NCBI GenBank assembly: GCA_000431075.1
Contig: HF986896.1
Location: forward strand, 41,430 to 52,708
Length of the DNA stretch: 11,279 nt
Reading direction: 5' to 3'
Origin: Firmicutes bacterium CAG:555
GTDB taxonomy: Bacteria > Bacillota > Clostridia > Oscillospirales > Oscillospiraceae
Within the stretch, counting starts at the first letter, position 1; every line of letters begins with the position of its first letter. Below are positions 7,027 to 11,279 of the stretch, one piece after another. The translations under genes and the position numbers were made by a program. The notes under the pieces are model-generated. The model had not been told where the DNA came from and ran no database searches. It saw nothing but the letters and a program-made list of their open reading frames with translations.

Positions 7027-7200
7027 ATGAAAACCGTTTTTAAAGTCAGCGGCAAGATCTGCCTCGCAGCCGTTCTTGCATTCGTAGGCACCTTTACGCT
7101 CTATATGGCTAACGGCGAAAACAAGCTCATATACTATGTCATTCGCCCGCTGCTGAACAAGCACTACGACTCTCAGGTCAGAGACCGCAGAATAGTTTAA
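7027..7200 (+). CDS. 57-aa single-pass membrane protein of the dehydratase operon
   Basis: A small gene 17 bases after the large subunit, with AGGGAGG 9 bases before the ATG and a strong terminator right after it, which places it at the end of transcription unit 1. The basic N-terminus MKTVFKVSGK is followed by a hydrophobic stretch (about 11-28, ICLAAVLAFVGTFTLYM) that could be one transmembrane helix or an uncleaved signal anchor, then a charged tail with KHYDSQVRDRR. I do not recognise a family. Its place suggests it might anchor the dyad 1 enzyme at the membrane or link it to an electron donor, but that is inference only. The neighbouring ATG at 7020 gives a frame that stops within a few codons. 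Confidence 0.72.
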   Translation: MKTVFKVSGKICLAAVLAFVGTFTLYMANGENKLIYYVIRPLLNKHYDSQVRDRRIV

Positions 7201-7228
7201 ACAATTTCGGCAGTTTTATCTAAATTAC

Positions 7229-7260
7229 AAAAAAGAAGCTTCTTCGGAGGCTTCTTTTTT
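7229..7260 (+). terminator. Intrinsic terminator with UUCG tetraloop ending transcription unit 1
   Basis: AAAAAAGAAGC (7229-7239) pairs with GCTTCTTTTTT (7250-7260). The stem continues inward through U-G, U-A and C-G pairs to the exceptionally stable C(UUCG)G tetraloop (7243-7246), and the right arm supplies the U-tract. It separates dyad 1 from the ATPase and dyad 2 genes. Confidence 0.9.
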
Positions 7261-7304
7261 TGTGCGCTTGCCTAAAAAAGTGCATAAAAACCAAAGAGAA
7301 TTGC

Positions 7305-7333
7305 TTGCAAATTAACATGATTTGTGTTAAACT
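7305..7333 (+). promoter_or_regulatory. Promoter of the CooC-like / dyad 2 unit, with candidate operator
   Basis: -35 TTGCAA (7305-7310), a 17-bp spacer, -10 TAAACT (7328-7333) preceded by TGT, giving an extended -10. An inverted repeat TTAACA (7312-7317) / TGTTAA (7325-7330) with a 7-base gap covers the spacer and overlaps the -10, a typical repressor-site position. The leader is about 48 bases. The -10 is less perfect than that of dyad 1. Confidence 0.6.
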
Positions 7334-7341
7334 GTTATCAA

Positions 7342-7367
7342 AATGCGCAAGGTGTGTCAATGCGCAA
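7342..7367 (+). repeat. Direct repeat AATGCGCAA in the leader
   Basis: Two exact 9-bp copies (7342-7350 and 7359-7367) lie 17 bases apart, between the promoter and the ribosome site of the CooC-like gene. Possible regulatory site or chance. Confidence 0.4.
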
Positions 7368-7371
7368 AGTG

Positions 7372-7380
7372 AAGGGGGGA
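7372..7380 (+). promoter_or_regulatory. Ribosome binding site that fixes the TTG start at 7388
   Basis: AAGGGGGGA ends 7 bases before TTG 7388. There is no in-frame ATG before the P-loop of the encoded protein, so this site and the need for the N-terminal beta strand decide the start. Confidence 0.7.
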
Positions 7381-7387
7381 CACTTTA

Positions 7388-8152
7388 TTGGAAAGCAAAG
7401 CAAAAATTATTGCGGTTGCAGGTAAGGGCGGCGTCGGCAAGACCTCGATCTCTGCTTCTATCGTAAGGCTTTTGGTTGAGAATTTTCCCGACAAGAAGAT
7501 ACTTGCCATCGATGCAGACCCCGCCGTCGGCCTGTCAGTTGCTCTGGGGGTTGATGTTAAGCTCACGCTTGACGATATCCGTATGAGCATTGTTGACAGC
7601 GTCGAAAACGGCGAGACGAGGGAAGCGCTTGAACTGCTCAGCGAGGCAAGGTTCAAGATATTTGACGCTCTCGTTGAGATGCCCGGATTTGCGTTCTTGG
7701 GAATCGGCAGACCCGAGAGCTCCGGCTGCTACTGCAAGGTCAATTCTTACCTCAAGGAAGTTATCGGCATTTTGGCAAACAGCTTCGACTATGTTGTAAT
7801 AGACGGAGAGGCCGGTATCGAACAGATACAGCGCCGAGTAATGGATAAGGTAACGCACCTGCTTCTGGTCACCGACCAGAGCAAGAAAGGCTGCCAAGTC
7901 ATTTCCACTATCAAGGGTGTCGCTGATGACCTTATCGTTTACGATAAGATCGGTGCGATCATCAACCGTATGACAAATCCCGAGCTGGCGGAGCTCATCA
8001 AGGTGCCCGGTGTAGACATCGTGGCGTACATTCCGGCTGATAACACTTTTGCCGCAAATGATATCAAGGGCAAGAGCGTGCTTGAGTTGCCGGAAGATAG
8101 TCTTATGCTCAATGGAGTAAAGGAAGCACTCCAAAAAATAGAAATTCTTTGA
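7388..8152 (+). CDS. CooC/NifH-like P-loop ATPase with CxC motif
   Basis: A 254-aa SIMIBI-class (MinD/NifH/CooC) ATPase. The N-terminus carries a deviant Walker A, GKGGVGKTS (12-20), with signature Lys13 and Lys18; switch I is DADPAVGL (42-49). VVIDGEAGIEQIQRR (136-150) resembles the switch II segment of CooC proteins (D.EAG.E...R). Cys114-Tyr-Cys116, in GCYCKVNSYL, matches the CxC that binds nickel at the dimer interface in characterised CooC. CooC proteins use ATP to insert Ni into carbon monoxide dehydrogenase, yet no such enzyme is in the window; the gene is instead 16 bases before a dehydratase dyad. Possible jobs are inserting or maturing a metal cluster in the dyads, or reducing them in a NifH-like way; both are inference. 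The TTG start is preceded by AAGGGGGGA. It is soluble, with no signal peptide. Confidence 0.87.
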   Translation: MESKAKIIAVAGKGGVGKTSISASIVRLLVENFPDKKILAIDADPAVGLSVALGVDVKLTLDDIRMSIVDSVENGETREALELLSEARFKIFDALVEMPGFAFLGIGRPESSGCYCKVNSYLKEVIGILANSFDYVVIDGEAGIEQIQRRVMDKVTHLLLVTDQSKKGCQVISTIKGVADDLIVYDKIGAIINRMTNPELAELIKVPGVDIVAYIPADNTFAANDIKGKSVLELPEDSLMLNGVKEALQKIEIL

Positions 8153-8168
8153 AGAAGAGGTGTAACAT

Positions 8169-9365
8169 TTGAAAGATCTTAAGCATCTGATCTACTTCGA
8201 AAGTCTTCTTGAGAATGCCAACAACGAGCTGGTCAAGCAGGCTCAGGCCGACGGCGATATCTGCCTTGGCTACACTTGCTACCATGTTCCCGAGGTTCTT
8301 CTCAATCTAGGCAACTGTTTCTCCGTGCGTCTGCGCGCACCCAACACTGGCTCCCTCGACATCGCAACCTATTACATGTCCAACTACACCTGCGAGTACG
8401 CCCGCGCACTCGTAGAGCGTGGTATCGAGGGCGGCTACAAGTTCCTCGATGCACTCATCGGCGTTGACGCATGCTCGATGATGAACCGTGCAATGGAGCA
8501 TCTTGAGGTGCTCGACTGCAACGAAAAGGAGAAGTTCTTCGTCACCCATATCGACATCCCGTTCAAGGTCGTTGACTACACCATCGATGCATATGTCACC
8601 CAGATGAAGGTACATGTACTCGACAACCTGCACGAGAAGTTCGGCGTTGATGTTTCCGATAAGGCTATCCGTAAGGCAGTCAAGGAGCACAACGAGGTCT
8701 GCAAGATCCTCACCGAGATCGGCGAGCTGCGCAAGGCCGAGAACCCCGTCATCACCGGTTACGAGTACCACATCCTCAACCTCGTTTCCTTCACCTGCCC
8801 GAAGAGACTCATTCTCCCGTACCTGAAGGAGACCCTCAAGGAGATCAAGGCTCGTAAGCCCGATCCCAAGCCCTGGTACCGTGCAAGAGTTGCAATGGTC
8901 GGCTCCGAGATCGACGATCCCAGCCTCACCAAGCTGTTCGAGGACTGCGGCGCATTCATTTGCTCCGACCGTTACTGCTTCGGTTCCACTCCCGGCCGCG
9001 AGGTCATCGAGCTGAACAACGAAGAGGATGCACTCACTCAGATCTGCCGCCATGTTATGGAGCACTCCGAGTGCGCCCGTTACATATCCGACGAGAAGGT
9101 GCATCAGCGTCGTGAAACCGCTGACCGTCTTGCTAAGGAATTCGGCGCAGAAGGTATCATCTACGAGCAGATGAAGTATTGTGACTACTGGGGCTTCGAG
9201 CGTGCTCTCGTTTCCCATGTCATGGCTGAGGAATACGGTTGGCCTGTGCTGTCCATCGACAGACTGTACAACAACGGCTCCTCCGGTCAGCTGCGTACTC
9301 GCTGCCAGGCCTTTGTTGAATCTCTCGAGATAAAGCGTATTCACAAAGAGGAGGGTAATAAGTAA
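8169..9365 (+). CDS. 2-hydroxyacyl-CoA dehydratase-superfamily small subunit, dyad 2
   Basis: A 398-aa paralogue of the protein at 4218; the two align without gaps for about 390 residues, and the first ten residues are identical. The cluster cysteines fall at the same numbers: Cys75 in NYTCEYARA, Cys102 in DACSMMNRA, Cys338 in MKYCDYW. The VGSEIDDP/DRYCFGS region (244-273) and C-terminal GQLRTRCQAFVESLEI (373-388) are also kept. The extra CxxC of dyad 1 reads Thr60-Gly-Ser-Leu63 here. The start is TTG 8169, supported by AGAGGTG 6 bases upstream and by the identical start of the paralogue; the 16-base gap after the ATPase gene implies cotranscription. The stop overlaps the next ATG by one base. 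The function is a probable radical dehydratase or reductase subunit of unknown substrate. Confidence 0.88.
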   Translation: MKDLKHLIYFESLLENANNELVKQAQADGDICLGYTCYHVPEVLLNLGNCFSVRLRAPNTGSLDIATYYMSNYTCEYARALVERGIEGGYKFLDALIGVDACSMMNRAMEHLEVLDCNEKEKFFVTHIDIPFKVVDYTIDAYVTQMKVHVLDNLHEKFGVDVSDKAIRKAVKEHNEVCKILTEIGELRKAENPVITGYEYHILNLVSFTCPKRLILPYLKETLKEIKARKPDPKPWYRARVAMVGSEIDDPSLTKLFEDCGAFICSDRYCFGSTPGREVIELNNEEDALTQICRHVMEHSECARYISDEKVHQRRETADRLAKEFGAEGIIYEQMKYCDYWGFERALVSHVMAEEYGWPVLSIDRLYNNGSSGQLRTRCQAFVESLEIKRIHKEEGNK

Positions 9366-11152
9366 TGGCTAAGAAACCTCAGTATCCCAATCCCAAGTTC
9401 TTTAAGGCTAAAGATAATATCGATTGGAAGAAGCAGGGCGAGAACCTCATGACCTGCATGAAAATCTTCGCAGAAATGTTCAAAGAGACTGATTGGAACA
9501 GATTCTTTGAGGGTCAGAAGAACAACGCAATCGCTTTTGCCGATCGTGTAAAAGAAGAGTATGCTGCATTCATGGCACTTGATGCAGCAAACAAGAAGGA
9601 TGTTATCCTCAACGGTGAAAGACGCCTCGGCCGTCTGTACCGCAAGGGCGCAATGGCAACCGTTCGCCGTGAGTGGCGTGGTATCAAGGACACCGCATAT
9701 GACTTCTATGAGTGGGCTCGTATGTGGGTCATGCTCCTGATGACCTTCTCCAAGGACCTCATCCCTGCAATGAACAGTGCTCTGCACTACCGCTGGATGA
9801 TCTCCTACTTCTGCTGCCATGGCTTCATGGACAAGAATATCATGGGTCTGCGTGGAAGCAACCTGCGCATGAGCCATATCCTCATTTACGATATTTTCCG
9901 CTATGTTGCAGAAAACCTCGTATTCCTCTCCAAGGCTGACCGCAAGAACGGTAACAGCACGGAGCTTAACAAGATGCTCGTGACTTTCGACGAGATGACC
10001 ATGGGTCAGATCATGGCCGGTTTCCCCGACCTGCTCGGTATTCCTCACCAGCTGCTGCCCGTCTTCCTCGTCTCCGAGATCGACCAGCTCACCTGCGTAC
10101 CTTACATCGATGCAGTTGAGTCCTTCGGTCTGCCTGCTGACTGCTGCCCCGTTCCTTCTTCCGAGTGCGGCGCACTGGTCATCGACGCTCTGCCTGACAT
10201 GGGCTCCGGCTTTATCTCCAGCTCCATGCCTTGCGACGGATCCACTATGGCATCTTCCTACTTCTCCCGCCGCTTCCCCAATACCCCCGTGTTCCATCTC
10301 TGCTTCCCCGTCCGTTACGAGGACGAGACTGTCCTGCAGAGCGCAGCCGAGGATATCAAGGCCTGCATCAAGTTCATCGAAGATCAGACCGGTGCAAAGT
10401 GGAATTGGGACGCTTACTTCGCTGCAATGAAGCGCTTCAACCTCGAGACTTCCTACGAGCTGCAGAAGTGGGAGATCAACAAGACTCCTTACCCGCAGCT
10501 GCTCGGCCCTGTCTATGAGCTGTTCCGCAAGTGGAACTACGAGATGGACGGCGGTATCGATCCTCGTGTCATCGGCACCTGCGAGAAGGTCAACAAGATC
10601 CTCCTCGAGGCATATGAGAAGCGTGAGGAAGCATGGCCCGGCAAGATGAAGTACCGTGCTATCGTATGGTCCTGCCCGGCTCACTACTATGCAAACTTCT
10701 CCAACTGGGCTGCAAACTGCTGGGGCATCAATGTCCTGGTCGAGATGGAGTCCCTGAACTTCACCAAGCCTCTCGAGACCGAGGACAAAGAAGAAGCTCT
10801 CCGCGACCTTGCTCGTCTGTACGAGCGCATGGTCATGCGTCGTCACACCAACGGCGGTTACCACAATGTCGTAACCGAGCTGTGGCGTCAGTGCGAAGAC
10901 TGGAATGCAAAGCTCATCATCATGTACCAGAATGTTGCCTGCAAGAACATGGCAACCGTTCAGGGCCTGCTTGATGACCAGGGCCGTGAGCGTGGCTACG
11001 ATCTCATCTGGATCGAGCACGACCTTATGGATCCCCGTACCGTTTCTCGCCGCACTATGCGTGACAAGGTCAATGAGTACATGCGTACCGTTATGAACGC
11101 AGAGCCTATTGATCCTTCTCTCGTTGAGTTCGAAGACGAAGTCTGCATGTAA
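9365..11152 (+). CDS. 2-hydroxyacyl-CoA dehydratase-superfamily large subunit, dyad 2
   Basis: A 595-aa paralogue of the large subunit at 5405, with about 58 additional residues at the N-terminus (lysine-rich start, then FFEGQKNNAIAFADRVKEEY at about 47-66). Equivalent candidate cluster cysteines are Cys261 (next to Cys260, in ESFGLPADCC), Cys290 in SMPCDGS, and Cys526 in NVACKNM. EWRGIKDT (103-110), NCWGIN (451-456) and IEHDLMDPRTVSR (550-562) are shared. The ATG overlaps the preceding stop, and AGGAGGG lies 9 bases upstream. The complement of this gene is also open for about 600 codons, which I attribute to biased codon use. Its position between the small subunit and an activator gene supports a complete enzyme-plus-activator unit. 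The N-terminal extension is unassigned. Confidence 0.83.
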   Translation: MAKKPQYPNPKFFKAKDNIDWKKQGENLMTCMKIFAEMFKETDWNRFFEGQKNNAIAFADRVKEEYAAFMALDAANKKDVILNGERRLGRLYRKGAMATVRREWRGIKDTAYDFYEWARMWVMLLMTFSKDLIPAMNSALHYRWMISYFCCHGFMDKNIMGLRGSNLRMSHILIYDIFRYVAENLVFLSKADRKNGNSTELNKMLVTFDEMTMGQIMAGFPDLLGIPHQLLPVFLVSEIDQLTCVPYIDAVESFGLPADCCPVPSSECGALVIDALPDMGSGFISSSMPCDGSTMASSYFSRRFPNTPVFHLCFPVRYEDETVLQSAAEDIKACIKFIEDQTGAKWNWDAYFAAMKRFNLETSYELQKWEINKTPYPQLLGPVYELFRKWNYEMDGGIDPRVIGTCEKVNKILLEAYEKREEAWPGKMKYRAIVWSCPAHYYANFSNWAANCWGINVLVEMESLNFTKPLETEDKEEALRDLARLYERMVMRRHTNGGYHNVVTELWRQCEDWNAKLIIMYQNVACKNMATVQGLLDDQGRERGYDLIWIEHDLMDPRTVSRRTMRDKVNEYMRTVMNAEPIDPSLVEFEDEVCM

Positions 11153-11201
11153 TTTGCAGCACAAACAATTTCTTAAGTAAAATAATTGGAGGAAAATATA
11201 A

Positions 11202-11279
11202 ATGAAATACTTTGGCGGCTGTGATGTAGGCTCTACCTACCCCAAGGCAGTTATTCTTGATGAGACCGGCAAGATGGTC
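11202..11279 (+). CDS. ASKHA-type activator ATPase (BadF/BadG/HgdC-like), N-terminal end (partial)
   Basis: Only the first 26 codons are in the window. GGCDVGSTYPKAVILDETG (5-23) is the phosphate-1 loop and first beta hairpin of the acetate and sugar kinase/Hsp70/actin ATPase fold, in the form typical of 2-hydroxyacyl-CoA dehydratase activators and benzoyl-CoA reductase ATPase subunits (D.GST..K..ILD). GGAGGA lies 8 bases before the ATG. In relatives a homodimer bridged by one 4Fe-4S cluster hydrolyses ATP to push an electron into the dehydratase; the cluster cysteines would be beyond the window edge. The 49-base gap after the large subunit shows no terminator, so it is probably in the same transcript. 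It is the only activator seen, so it may serve both dyads. Confidence 0.85.
   Translation, partial: MKYFGGCDVGSTYPKAVILDETGKMV

Noticed and set aside
8307..9344. Minus-strand open frame of 345 codons opposite the dyad 2 small subunit
   Set aside because: Same reasoning: the sense frame has conserved dehydratase motifs and a close paralogue. The equivalent antisense frame under dyad 1 is shorter and begins and ends elsewhere.
9341..11164. Minus-strand open frame of about 607 codons opposite the dyad 2 large subunit
   Set aside because: The plus strand encodes a recognisable protein with family cysteine motifs and a good ribosome site. The antisense frame is rich in H, V, D, L and E with no recognisable motifs, as expected from the complement of a gene with biased codon use.
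1..11279. CRISPR arrays, tRNA/rRNA genes, insertion sequences
   Set aside because: No regularly spaced repeats, tRNA-like cloverleaf, rRNA sequence or transposase-like reading frame was seen on either strand.

Overview
The window looks like a piece of chromosome from an anaerobic, spore-forming low-to-mid GC Gram-positive bacterium, most likely a gut-type Clostridia (Oscillospiraceae/Ruminococcaceae-like). The reasons are strong GGAGG ribosome sites, TTG starts, a pair of small CotF-type spore-coat-like genes, and an oxygen-sensitive enzyme system of the 2-hydroxyacyl-CoA dehydratase / benzoyl-CoA reductase family. Family assignments were made by reading motifs, without database searches.

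Left part (1-3973) is ordinary accessory chromosome. It starts with the tail of an EamA/DMT-type transporter, followed by a shared terminator. A DAACS-family cation symporter runs leftward and an AraC-type regulator runs rightward from a compact divergent promoter region (about 1509-1579). Two very small leftward genes (57 and 82 aa) that look like a spore coat pair come next, and then a pyridoxal/pyridoxamine kinase running rightward.

Right part (4100-11279) is the interesting region, all on the + strand. A sigma-A-type promoter (4111-4140) with a hairpin leader drives a small subunit (395 aa) and a large subunit (534 aa) of the 2-hydroxyacyl-CoA dehydratase superfamily. A 57-aa single-pass membrane protein and a textbook terminator with a UUCG tetraloop follow. 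A second promoter (7305-7333, extended -10, overlapped by an inverted repeat) then drives a CooC-type P-loop ATPase with a CxC metal-site motif, a second paralogous small/large pair (398 and 595 aa), and the start of a BadF/BadG/HgdC-type ASKHA ATPase, cut by the window edge.

How it may work together: in known relatives the ASKHA ATPase (activator) feeds single low-potential electrons, with ATP hydrolysis, to an Fe-S dehydratase or reductase made of two related subunits. Here two such pairs apparently share one activator gene, and a CooC-like metallochaperone ATPase is embedded between them. Each small subunit keeps three cysteines at identical positions (75, 102, 338) and each large subunit keeps three cysteines in equivalent motifs, so both dyads look cluster-competent. 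No CoA-transferase, acyl-CoA dehydrogenase or other substrate-defining gene is in view, so the substrate is unknown. The dual dyad plus CooC-like ATPase plus small membrane protein is the candidate undescribed system.
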